Part shown: positions 24,582 through 32,692 of the stretch, piece by piece
How the letters are laid out: each line of letters opens with the position of its first letter
Position numbering within the stretch: the first letter of the stretch is position 1
Origin: Pseudoflavitalea rhizosphaerae
Lineage (GTDB): Bacteria; Bacteroidota; Bacteroidia; Chitinophagales; Chitinophagaceae
Reading direction: 5' to 3'
DNA length: 64,000 nucleotides
Assembly (NCBI RefSeq): GCF_003991355.1
Contig: NZ_RCSU01000006.1
Coordinates: forward strand, 62,001 to 126,000
Notes under the pieces: generated by a model
Databases searched by the model: none
Told to the model about the DNA's origin: nothing
The model's input: only the letters and a program-made list of their open reading frames with translations
Position numbers and translations under genes: made by a program

Positions 24582-26579
24582 TTAAGCCGGTTCTACCCAG
24601 GCTTCGTTTTCTTTCAATAAGTTGATCAGTTCTTCCACAGCAATGGCGCTGTCCACATTTCTCTTTACCACTTCTTTTCCTTTGTACAGCGTGATCTTGC
24701 CGGGACCGCTACCCACATATCCAAAATCAGCATCGGCCATTTCTCCGGGGCCATTCACGATACAGCCCATGATAGCGATCTTCACGCCTTTGAGGTGATT
24801 AGTTACGGAACGGATCTTAGCTGTTGTTTCCTGCAGATCAAATAATGTGCGGCCGCAGCTCGGACAGGAAATATATTCTGTTTTGGAGATGCGCGTACGC
24901 GTTGCCTGTAATATGGAGAAAGCGATATTGTTTGTCCATTGGAAATGGTCCTGCACCGGTAGATAAGTGCGGCCATTGGTTTGAAGACTTTCGTTCTTTG
25001 CGTTAGCGCCATAACCAAGGCAAATGCCATCTCCCAAACCATCGAGCAGGAGCGCGCCGGTTTCTGTGGCAAAATGAATGAGGTGTTCATCCGGCGTTTG
25101 TCCATTACTGTCAGTGATCAGTACAACCGGGTTTTTGATGTTCTGCTGGTGCAGCTCAACAAACATGCGACGAACGGCCTGCATCGCGTTCTGACGTGTA
25201 CTGCTGAGGCAGAGAACAACAGATGCATCGTTGGCCCAGGTCCCGGGCTGTTGCTGGTCCAGTACCTGCTCGGGTCTTCCATAGCAATCCAGCATTACAA
25301 AATTCAAATGGCGGCTGCGATTGGGAGCATCAGCAAATTCAGCAGCGCTGAAAATGGGAAAATATTTGGAAGGATCATTGGCCTGCGCCAGTGCATCCGG
25401 GTAAACGATCACTTTGAGGGTGCCGGGCAAATGGAAGTCGAGTACTTTATTGCCGGTGAAAACATAGTCGGCAGCGGCATCGTTGATATTCCATTTGTCT
25501 GTATTGGCGTCATAATGGTAGCCGATGCTTTGCAGGCTTTGGGGTGTAATGCTATCGAGCTTGCTGAGATCAGCGATCACAACCGGCACTTGCTTCCCGC
25601 CGATATTGTCAACGGCGAAACTATCCCTCCGCGTGTAGGAGAAAGGATCATAACTGAGTTTCTCAACGGGTGGCACTTCAAATGAAGTGGCAGCGGATTT
25701 TGTGTATCTCTTCACGAGGTCCTGGCAAACAGGGATCTCAAATTCCGGATCTTCCGTGAGCGATACGCGAATGGTGTCTCCGATCCCATCTTCCAATAAG
25801 CTGCCTATACCGATGGCTGATTTGATACGTCCATCTTCTCCATCGCCGGCTTCGGTTACACCTAAGTGTAAGGGATAGATAAGACCGAACTCATTGTTCA
25901 TGGTCTGCACCAGGAGGCGATAAGCCTGCACCATTACTTGCGGGTTACTGCTCTTCATGCTGAGCACGATATTGTGAAAATCTTCAGCGCGTGCAATGCG
26001 GAGGAATTCCATCGCTGATTCAACCATTCCATTGGCAGTATCGCCGTAGCGGCTCATGATACGGTCGCTGAGCGATCCGTGGTTAGTGCCGATGCGCATG
26101 GCAGTACCATATTCCTTACAGATCTTTACGAGAGGTGTGAAGCGATCACGGATCCGTTCGATCTCTTCTGCGTATTCGGCATCGGTATAATCGATCTGTT
26201 CAAATTTTTTTTTGTCAACATAATTGCCGGGATTCACGCGTACTTTCTCGATGATGCGCGCTGCAATTTCAGCGGCATTGGGCGTGAAGTGGATATCGGC
26301 AACAAGCGGAGTATGATAGCCGCGTTTGCGCAGTTCGTTCTTTATGTTGAGGAGGTTCTCTGCTTCTTTTTTACTGGGGGCTGTGATGCGCACCAGCTCG
26401 GCGCCTGCTTCGATGCAGCGGATGGTTTGTTCTACGGTACCGATGGTATCCATGGTATCGGTGGTGGTCATCGTCTGCACACGGATCGGGTGGCCGTTTC
26501 CCAGGAGGAGGTCGCCGATCTTCACTTCCACGGTCTTGATTCTCTTGTATTCTGTTAATGAGTCGCAGTAAAGCTGCAT
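24582..26579 (-). CDS. ispG: 4-hydroxy-3-methylbut-2-enyl diphosphate synthase (long form)
   Basis: 665 aa from the ATG at 26579 (MQLYCDSL); the frame continues upstream only through hairpin element E, whose translation is meaningless. An N-terminal TIM-barrel (KIGDLLLGNGHPIRVQTMTT) is followed by the large insert domain typical of Bacteroidota, Chlamydiae and plants. The C-terminal 4Fe-4S domain carries ISCPSCGRTLFDLQ and GCIVNGPGEMADADFGYVG. It catalyses the penultimate step of the MEP isoprenoid pathway. A TACCTTTG -7 element lies at 26601-26608. Confidence 0.96.
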   Translation of the reverse strand: MQLYCDSLTEYKRIKTVEVKIGDLLLGNGHPIRVQTMTTTDTMDTIGTVEQTIRCIEAGAELVRITAPSKKEAENLLNIKNELRKRGYHTPLVADIHFTPNAAEIAARIIEKVRVNPGNYVDKKKFEQIDYTDAEYAEEIERIRDRFTPLVKICKEYGTAMRIGTNHGSLSDRIMSRYGDTANGMVESAMEFLRIARAEDFHNIVLSMKSSNPQVMVQAYRLLVQTMNNEFGLIYPLHLGVTEAGDGEDGRIKSAIGIGSLLEDGIGDTIRVSLTEDPEFEIPVCQDLVKRYTKSAATSFEVPPVEKLSYDPFSYTRRDSFAVDNIGGKQVPVVIADLSKLDSITPQSLQSIGYHYDANTDKWNINDAAADYVFTGNKVLDFHLPGTLKVIVYPDALAQANDPSKYFPIFSAAEFADAPNRSRHLNFVMLDCYGRPEQVLDQQQPGTWANDASVVLCLSSTRQNAMQAVRRMFVELHQQNIKNPVVLITDSNGQTPDEHLIHFATETGALLLDGLGDGICLGYGANAKNESLQTNGRTYLPVQDHFQWTNNIAFSILQATRTRISKTEYISCPSCGRTLFDLQETTAKIRSVTNHLKGVKIAIMGCIVNGPGEMADADFGYVGSGPGKITLYKGKEVVKRNVDSAIAVEELINLLKENEAWVEPA

Positions 26580-26600
26580 GAGGTTTTCAAATTGTGGGTA

Positions 26601-26608
26601 CAAAGGTA
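26601..26608 (-). promoter_or_regulatory. -7 element (TACCTTTG) upstream of ispG
   Basis: Matches TAnnTTTG on the minus strand, about 22 bp before the ATG. The region where a -33 box would lie overlaps hairpin element E. Confidence 0.5.
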
Positions 26609-26627
26609 ATGAAATATCGGAGGGTGG

Positions 26628-26733
26628 CAGTGGCTCGCGTCCCCGCGAGTGACTTGTATTTGCTCGCCTCCCGGCGAGCACTGTGTTCGCCGGAGGCGAA
26701 CAAATATAACTCACTCGCCAGAGGCGAGCGAGT
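26628..26733 (+). repeat. Four-hairpin palindromic element, copy E
   Basis: The most divergent full copy: CTCGCG/CGCGAG, CTCGCC/GGCGAG, TTCGCC/GGCGAA, CTCGCC/GGCGAG (loop AGA). All four hairpins stay paired. It ends 20 bp from the batC stop and lies just upstream of the ispG promoter. Confidence 0.9.
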
Positions 26734-26753
26734 GGCGACAATCCGAGTGTGTT

Positions 26754-27380
26754 CTACCAGTCTTTTTCGGGCTGGGAGCCTGACCTGGATCGGTTTTGCT
26801 GCATTTTTTCCTGGATCTCCTGCTCTTTTTGCTGCAGGGACTTGAGTTGTTGTTCCAGGCGTTTTTTGTTGGTCTTCGGTTCCTGTTTTTGCTTTTGGTC
26901 TTTTTGCTGCTGTTTGGGCTTGTCTTCCGGTTGTTTCTGCGACTGCTGTTGTTTGCGCAGTTCTTCCAGTGCTTTCTGCAGGTTCACGCGCGTGTCTTCA
27001 TCCGTAGGATCCAGGCGCAGCGCTTTTTTGTAAGCATCGATACTTTCCAGCAATTTCTTCTGTTTGGAAAGTGATACGCCGATATTGTACAGGCTTTTTT
27101 GCCGGAGCTGCGTATTGTCAGGGTTATTGGTCAGACTGCTATTGAAGTCCTTTTCGGCTTTTGCGAATTCATTCTTCCGGAAGCGGGTATTGCCCAGGTT
27201 GAAATTAGCGGTGGGGCTGGAGGGATTCTGTTGAACTGCTTTCGAATATTCTTTTTCTGCATCACTGATCTTTCCTTTCTTGTACAATTGATTGCCTTTC
27301 CTGATGGCGCTGTTCTCTGTCTGCGCCAGCAGTTCATTGGAGCAAATTACAAAGATGATTATGGTGATCAGTTGTTTCAT
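26754..27380 (-). CDS. batC: TPR protein of the Bat (aerotolerance) type
   Basis: 208 aa with a signal peptide (MKQLITIIIFVICSNELLAQ). Three TPR-like units (~25-130) are followed by a Gln/Lys-rich hydrophilic tail (KQKQEPKTNKKRLEQQ). It overlaps the upstream VWA gene by 4 bp (translational coupling). The combination matches BatC following BatB in Bacteroidota. The pair is linked to stress and aerotolerance in some species, with molecular role unclear. Hairpin element E follows the stop. Confidence 0.82.
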   Translation of the reverse strand: MKQLITIIIFVICSNELLAQTENSAIRKGNQLYKKGKISDAEKEYSKAVQQNPSSPTANFNLGNTRFRKNEFAKAEKDFNSSLTNNPDNTQLRQKSLYNIGVSLSKQKKLLESIDAYKKALRLDPTDEDTRVNLQKALEELRKQQQSQKQPEDKPKQQQKDQKQKQEPKTNKKRLEQQLKSLQQKEQEIQEKMQQNRSRSGSQPEKDW

Positions 27381-28375
27381 GCGGTTTTAAAGCTGCGTTC
27401 AGGATAAAAGAATTCTCCGATCAGGAAGAGTAGTGCCAGTGCAATGAACCACTGGAAATAGCTGGTGTATTCGCGTAATGAATTATCGCCGGTGGCTGTT
27501 TTTTCTATCTTAGCAAGTTGTGTATCCAATGCTGCTACTGCTTCATCGGGCTCTGAAAGATGAATATAGATGCCGTTTGTATTGGCTGCCAGTTGTTGCA
27601 GTTCGGGTTCATTCAATTTGGAGATGACGGTATTGCCATTGGCGTCTTTCTTGAAATCATTAGTGGAAGGATCGAGGATGGGCGAACCTTCCGGTGATCC
27701 GATGCCCACGGTATTGATCATCACACCTTCTTCTGCAATCTGCTGCGCCATGGGAACGGCCTGCTCATCATGGTCCTCTCCATCTGTGATCAGGATGATG
27801 GATTTGAATTTCCTGTCTTTGCTGTTGAATGCCCTGTTGCTCACGCGAAGAGCCTCAGAGATCACGGTACCCTGGGCCGCAACGATAGAAGGGTTTGCCT
27901 GCTGTACATACATGCGTGCGGCAGCATGGTCTGTAGTGAGCGGCATCTGCAGGTAGGCATGGCCGGCGAATACCACCAGTCCGATGCGATCATCGGGGAA
28001 TTTGTCTATCAACTTGTAAACAAGCTGGCGTGCACGTTCCAGCCTGTTAGGCTTGATATCATCCGCCAACATGCTGCGACTTACGTCCATAGCGATCACT
28101 ACGTCTATTCCTTTACGTGATACGGCATCTTCGGCGCCCGGCATCTGAAGATTGGCCGCACCAAAGATGATGGCGGTGAGGCAGACGGCAATCAACAGGA
28201 ATTTGAACAGGAAGTTGAATGGAGAGTATTTGCGGGTGAGCTCGCGCACCAGCTTTTCATCGCCGATCTTCTTCACAGTCCTTTTTTTCATAAAGAGCGC
28301 AAATGCAAACAGGCCTCCCAACGCTATCAGCGCAAAGAGACCTGTCAAATAGTTTATATGTTCGAATCTGAGCAC
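27377..28375 (-). CDS. batB: VWA-domain membrane protein, BatB type
   Basis: 332 aa. TM helices lie near residues 8-28, 54-74 and 305-325. The VWA domain carries an intact MIDAS (AMDVSRSM) plus LITDGEDHDE. This matches BatA/BatB of the bat operon; being followed directly by the TPR gene favours BatB. The usual partners BatA and BatD are not adjacent: the gene upstream is a beta-lactamase. Confidence 0.85.
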   Translation of the reverse strand: MLRFEHINYLTGLFALIALGGLFAFALFMKKRTVKKIGDEKLVRELTRKYSPFNFLFKFLLIAVCLTAIIFGAANLQMPGAEDAVSRKGIDVVIAMDVSRSMLADDIKPNRLERARQLVYKLIDKFPDDRIGLVVFAGHAYLQMPLTTDHAAARMYVQQANPSIVAAQGTVISEALRVSNRAFNSKDRKFKSIILITDGEDHDEQAVPMAQQIAEEGVMINTVGIGSPEGSPILDPSTNDFKKDANGNTVISKLNEPELQQLAANTNGIYIHLSEPDEAVAALDTQLAKIEKTATGDNSLREYTSYFQWFIALALLFLIGEFFYPERSFKTA

Positions 28376-28430
28376 GGGGTTTAATATAGGATAAACTGAT
28401 GGAATGATAAAGCTAAAACTATGCCTGTTT

Positions 28431-29258
28431 TTACTTCTTGCCTTCCATGAACCCGTATTCAGCTAAAATACCTTTGAGGATATTGAGGCGAATGGCCTTC
28501 ATATCGATATTGGCATCAGGAGATTTCACCTGCAATGAAAAGAAATATGGGTGTTTGTTCTCTTCGATCCAACCGATGATCCAGCCGACCTGGTTTTTGT
28601 TTTCGTCTATTCCCCAGCCTGTTTTATAGGCCAGTTGGTAATTGCTGTTGTTTTCCCAGAGCATCATATTACGAACGATCCGTTGCGACCTTTTGCTGAA
28701 AGGCAACTGATCGAAATATAATTTTTTCACCAGGCCGAGTTGTTCATCGCCGGTTATTTTCACAGTATTGTCGAGCCAGAATGTATCGAGATTATTACCG
28801 ATCACGAATCTTTCTTTGCGTTGTCCGTAACCGAGCGTATCCAGCCATTTCTGCATAGCGGGTTTCCCGATCTGATCCGCCAGTTCCTGGTACCAGTTGG
28901 GGCAGGAGATACGGAAGGCGTTGTACATATTCATCTCTCCCTTGCACTCTGCACGGTAGCTGCGCGTGCTGTCGAAAGGCAGGATGCTGGCGGAATCCTG
29001 TACGGCGCCGGTTTCCAGGCCGATCAGCGAATTGATGATCTTGAAAGTGGAGGCAGGAAGATACATGCTGTCTGTGAATTGCGAAATATTGGAAAGGGTG
29101 AAATGTCCCTGACCGTTATCGAACATACCGAAGCTGCCGGTAACCCTATTGTCCCTGAAATATTTTTCCAGGGATTTGTCTTCTGTTACATTGTTGGGAG
29201 AACAGGAGGCAAAGCCGAGGACTACCAAGAGAAAAGCGGAAACGCTACGTATCATCAC
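28431..29258 (-). CDS. Class D (OXA-like) beta-lactamase family lipoprotein
   Basis: 275 aa with a lipoprotein-type signal (LVVLGFASC). OXA landmarks: STFK (PASTFKIINS), the Trp of DTFWLD and KTGWG are intact. The SxV motif reads SCP (RISCPNWYQE) and YGN reads YGQ. It is probably an intrinsic chromosomal enzyme that hydrolyses beta-lactams in the periplasm, or a related penicillin-binding protein. The altered motifs leave activity open. The start is supported by the -7 element at 29273-29280. Confidence 0.85.
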   Translation of the reverse strand: MMIRSVSAFLLVVLGFASCSPNNVTEDKSLEKYFRDNRVTGSFGMFDNGQGHFTLSNISQFTDSMYLPASTFKIINSLIGLETGAVQDSASILPFDSTRSYRAECKGEMNMYNAFRISCPNWYQELADQIGKPAMQKWLDTLGYGQRKERFVIGNNLDTFWLDNTVKITGDEQLGLVKKLYFDQLPFSKRSQRIVRNMMLWENNSNYQLAYKTGWGIDENKNQVGWIIGWIEENKHPYFFSLQVKSPDANIDMKAIRLNILKGILAEYGFMEGKK

Positions 29259-29272
29259 TGCAAATTTTTTTG

Positions 29273-29280
29273 CAAAGGTA
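29273..29280 (-). promoter_or_regulatory. -7 element (TACCTTTG) upstream of the class D beta-lactamase gene
   Basis: TAnnTTTG match in the 24-bp gap between the trehalase stop and the beta-lactamase start, so the lactamase can be transcribed on its own. Confidence 0.45.
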
Positions 29281-29282
29281 AA

Positions 29283-30848
29283 CTACTTTGGCAGGTACAT
29301 CGACACGAGTTTCAAAAAAACACCATTGGTCCAACCAAACCCATCCTGGCCGGGGTATTCGCCACCTCCTGCTTCCAGTTTTGTGTCCACCACATTGTAT
29401 TTTTCCATGAGCCGGCCTGTGCGATTGTATACGTCCGTATTCAGGTTGGTCCATTTCTGGGCGATCTCCCTGGCCAGTTCTCTTTGCCCGCAACGCTGGA
29501 ATCCCCAAACAGTCATGTATTGAAGCGGCGCCCAGCCATTGGGCGCATCCCATTGCTGACCGGTATTATTGACGGTGGTTAGTACGCCTCCATCTTTAAG
29601 GAGATTCGTTCTTACTACATTGGCAGCCTTACGGGCAAGCAGGCTCATGTAATCCAGTTTGCGGTTGAACAAACAGAATGGGTACATGCCTGCGGGTGTG
29701 ATCACATCACTTACTTTTTTGGTAACGAAATTATAGTCGGTATAAAAGTTCTGGTCCTTGTTCCAGCAATATTTGTCGATGGCGATGATCCTCCTGTCTG
29801 CTTTTTTGCGGAATTCCAGTGCCAGGGAATCCTGTCCGGTGAGTTGTTTGCCGCGTGAGATGCCGAGTTCAAGTTTATAGATCAGCGTGTTCAGATCGAT
29901 AGCAATATAATTGGTGGTTTGAATAGTGTGGAGATTCTTTCCGTCGGCCAGCCAGCGGCTGCTGAAGTCCATCCCACTTTCTGCGCCTGCACGGAGATTT
30001 CGGTAGAGTGTGGCTTTATTGCCTTTTGTTTTCCTGGCAGTTTCCACGTCTTCGCGATAGCTTTCTGGTCTGGGAGTATTCTGGTCATCCCAATAGCGGT
30101 TCATCAGGTTGCCGTCCGGCATTTTTACCACTCTTCTGTGAGCCTGACCTGGCTTGAGTTTAGTGGCGCCTTCCATCCAGAAATCATATTCTTTTTCCAA
30201 AGCAGGAAGAAAGGATACATACACAGTATCGCTTTGTAATTCTGCCAGCAGGTCTACCATCAGTGCAAAGAAGGGAGGTTGCGATCTGCTGAGATAATAA
30301 GACCTGTTGCCATTTGGAATATGCCCGTAAGTGTTGATGAGATAAGCGAAATTATCCACCATATTCCTGATCATGGCCGTGTGATTGGTTTCTTTCAAAC
30401 CGAGCATGGTGAAGTAAGCATCCCAGTAATAGATCTCGCGGAAACGTCCGCCAGGTACTATGTAAGGATATGGAAGCGGCAGCAGAGAGCTACCTTCAGA
30501 AGGATTGTCGGGCTCTCTGCTCAGCAGGCCCCAGACATTATTGATATGGGCCATCATATCTTTCTCCTGCTGGATATAATTAAGTTGCGGGGTGTAAGGT
30601 GGTTCAAAATTTTCTTCCACAAATTTCTTCAGATCAAAGTTCCTGCCTTTTGCTTTCGCATAGTCATGCATGATAGCAGAAGGGCTGCGTTTGGGAATGC
30701 AGTCCACAAAAGTTTTTCCATCTTCGAAGACCTTCTCCATCTGTACTTCCCGGAAAAGCTGTCCATAGAGTTTGTCCGGCGATACAGGTTGGGCCCTGAT
30801 CGCAACAATAATGGAAAAGAAAAGAAGAATAAGTACCGGTCTTTTCAT
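29283..30848 (-). CDS. treA: Periplasmic trehalase (GH37)
   Basis: 521 aa with a signal peptide (MKRPVLILLFFSIIVAIRAQ). Both trehalase signatures are visible: PGGRFREIYYWDAYF near residue 145 and QWDAPNGWAPLQY near 438, plus HIPNGNRSYYLSRSQPPFF. It hydrolyses trehalose to two glucose molecules. Hairpin element F lies upstream. The length is normal for the family. Confidence 0.95.
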   Translation of the reverse strand: MKRPVLILLFFSIIVAIRAQPVSPDKLYGQLFREVQMEKVFEDGKTFVDCIPKRSPSAIMHDYAKAKGRNFDLKKFVEENFEPPYTPQLNYIQQEKDMMAHINNVWGLLSREPDNPSEGSSLLPLPYPYIVPGGRFREIYYWDAYFTMLGLKETNHTAMIRNMVDNFAYLINTYGHIPNGNRSYYLSRSQPPFFALMVDLLAELQSDTVYVSFLPALEKEYDFWMEGATKLKPGQAHRRVVKMPDGNLMNRYWDDQNTPRPESYREDVETARKTKGNKATLYRNLRAGAESGMDFSSRWLADGKNLHTIQTTNYIAIDLNTLIYKLELGISRGKQLTGQDSLALEFRKKADRRIIAIDKYCWNKDQNFYTDYNFVTKKVSDVITPAGMYPFCLFNRKLDYMSLLARKAANVVRTNLLKDGGVLTTVNNTGQQWDAPNGWAPLQYMTVWGFQRCGQRELAREIAQKWTNLNTDVYNRTGRLMEKYNVVDTKLEAGGGEYPGQDGFGWTNGVFLKLVSMYLPK

Positions 30849-30915
30849 AACCTGCCGTTTAGCTGATTGAATATTATTTCGCAGTGGCCAGTCGCCCGCC
30901 TCATTTCGCTGTGCC

Positions 30916-31021
30916 CACTCGCTCGCCTCCCGGCGAATGAGTTTTGTTTAGTCGCCTCTGGCGACGCGGTGTTCGCCGGAGGCGAACAAATAGAAGTCAC
31001 TCGCCGGGAGGCGAGCGACAG
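30916..31021 (-). repeat. Four-hairpin palindromic element, copy F
   Basis: Same orientation as C and G. The first outer hairpin has a single-base mismatch (GGCGAA against CTCGCC). It ends 8 bp from the stop of the amidohydrolase gene. A degraded extra fragment (CAGTCGCCCGCCTC, 30889-30902) lies just to the left. Confidence 0.9.
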
Positions 31022-31029
31022 GCGGCTCT

Positions 31030-31854
31030 CTACAAACTATAAAAATCGAGCGCGTTCTGTCCCATCACTTTTTCCTTTTCTTCCTGTGGAAATTTCTCCA
31101 TGTATTTTTCTATCAGGCTCTTCCATTGCACATACATGCCACTGAGAAGTATCACGGGCCAGTCGCTGCCGAACATCAGTCTATCGGTTCCGAAAGCATC
31201 GAACACCACATCCAGGTAAGGGTAAAAATCACCTGCACTCCATTCCTTCCAGGCGGCTTCGGTGAGCAGTCCTGACAACTTGCAATAAACGTTGGGATGC
31301 TTCGCGATAGTGTTCATATGTGATGCCCAGTCTTCGATCTCCTTTTTCCTGATCACTGGTTTGGCGCAATGATCGATCACGAAACGCTGACCGGGGAAGG
31401 CTTCCACGAATGCGATGGCTGCGGGTAATTGTCTCGGATAAATTAAAATATCATATGTGTAATTGAATGGCTGCAGCGCACGGATGCCACGCTGAAAGTT
31501 TACGTTGAGCAGGAAGTCATCCGGTTCTCCCTGCACGATATGACGATACCCTTTGATCTCGGGATATTGGGAGAAATGTTGCAGTCTTTCTTCCACATTA
31601 TCTGCCTGCAGATCGATCCATCCCACCACGCCTTTGATGGACGGATGAGTTTTGGCGAGTTCGCAGAGGAAGCGGGTTTCCACTTCTTCCTGACTGGCTT
31701 GAACGGCTACCACGCCATCGATTTCGTTGCGCTTGAGCGTTAGACTAAGATGTTCGGGGAGATAGTCCTGTTGTAAAACCTTCATGTCGTCTGTGATCCA
31801 GGCGTCTCTCTTTCGGTTGAATTTCCAGAAATGAACGTGAGAATCGATGGTCAT
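31030..31854 (-). CDS. Amidohydrolase-2 family hydrolase (L-fuconolactonase-like)
   Basis: 274 aa TIM-barrel metal-dependent hydrolase: N-terminal DSHVHFW, central VIDHCAKP and C-terminal LMFGSDWPV. The set matches L-fuconolactonase and 2-pyrone-4,6-dicarboxylate lactonase-like enzymes. No sugar-degradation neighbours help choose a substrate. It is cytosolic (no signal). The stop is 8 bp from hairpin element F. Confidence 0.88.
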   Translation of the reverse strand: MTIDSHVHFWKFNRKRDAWITDDMKVLQQDYLPEHLSLTLKRNEIDGVVAVQASQEEVETRFLCELAKTHPSIKGVVGWIDLQADNVEERLQHFSQYPEIKGYRHIVQGEPDDFLLNVNFQRGIRALQPFNYTYDILIYPRQLPAAIAFVEAFPGQRFVIDHCAKPVIRKKEIEDWASHMNTIAKHPNVYCKLSGLLTEAAWKEWSAGDFYPYLDVVFDAFGTDRLMFGSDWPVILLSGMYVQWKSLIEKYMEKFPQEEKEKVMGQNALDFYSL

Positions 31855-32166
31855 GGAATGAAATTTAAAGTTTTCAAACCTATACTAAATAACGGTATAG
31901 TACACTAAGATACAAAGGAAAAGCCAGTGATGATATGATAATACTATCAATGCTCATGCACTGGATTTCTTGATTCCAAACAAGTTTATTTGTTTAGATC
32001 GATGATAATTATGGTCACTTACTTTTGGAATATTAAATTTGCTTTACAGTTGAGAGGTCATACCTTCCCTGGCCCCGAAAACCTGGTTTCTCCTTGACTG
32101 TCTCTTTTTGCATAATCCCACTGTCCGTTTTTCATGAATCTTTTATATAAATAACCTCATCACTAT
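31855..32166. other. AT-rich intergenic region
   Basis: 312 bp without a convincing ORF. One small inverted repeat, CTATAC/GTATAG, is at 31880-31900. A weak minus-strand -7-like sequence (TTCCTTTG) lies near 31913-31920 and may serve the amidohydrolase gene. Nothing else is recognised. Confidence 0.5.
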
Positions 32167-32475
32167 ATGGAAAATAACGAAGAAAAAAAGACAGAATTGA
32201 TTGATTCTTTAAAAACTATACTTTCAGTTGTTGGTAATGGATTTACCAAGGTGGATCATAATTTTAAAACTATCAAAGAGCAAGTAGACACCTTAAATTC
32301 AAAAGTTGAATCTTTACATAATAAGCTGGAGGAATTGAGAGGAACAACAACTCATGGGCTAGGAGACGTAGGGATAAAAATTGAGGGATTGACAGAGGAA
32401 ATATCAAAAATAAATCTTGTCACTCAGTACGGTGAACAATTTGAAAATTTGAAGGGAATAACAAAGCAAAACTGA
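32167..32475 (+). CDS. Small coiled-coil hypothetical protein
   Basis: 102 aa, charged, with heptad-like spacing over most of its length (FKTIKEQVDTLNSKVESLHNKLEEL). No signal peptide, TM segment or known domain. The region is more AT-rich than its neighbours, and the gene has its own terminator, so it is probably real and possibly acquired. Function unknown. Confidence 0.6.
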   Translation: MENNEEKKTELIDSLKTILSVVGNGFTKVDHNFKTIKEQVDTLNSKVESLHNKLEELRGTTTHGLGDVGIKIEGLTEEISKINLVTQYGEQFENLKGITKQN

Positions 32476-32496
32476 TTTATATACATATTACAAAAG

Positions 32497-32524
32497 AGCC
32501 ATTTTCAGTTAGTGGCTTTTTTTG
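32497..32524 (+). terminator. Terminator of the coiled-coil gene
   Basis: AGCCA (32497-32501) pairs with TGGCT (32513-32517), followed by a run of seven or more Ts. It lies 21 bp after the stop. Confidence 0.65.
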
Positions 32525-32655
32525 TTTACGTTAGTGAAGCCGCTTCTTCCATTCTGGCACCCATATTCTATGGGGGATTACATTAGATTTATGAGTGATT
32601 TCAGTGCCTCCTTCAGTTCTCCGAAAAAACACTAACGCCCATTAGCTTTTTCGCC

Positions 32656-32663
32656 TAACTTTG
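32656..32663 (+). promoter_or_regulatory. -7 element (TAACTTTG) upstream of icmF
   Basis: Exact TAnnTTTG, 29 bp before the icmF ATG. The -33 match is poor. Confidence 0.5.
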
Positions 32664-32692
32664 CTACGCATTTTCGTGAATGCTTACTTGCT

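Noticed and set aside
26580-26741. N-terminal extension of ispG through hairpin element E
   Set aside because: Those codons are the element's repeat sequence; the conserved IspG N-terminus and a -7 element support the start at 26579.
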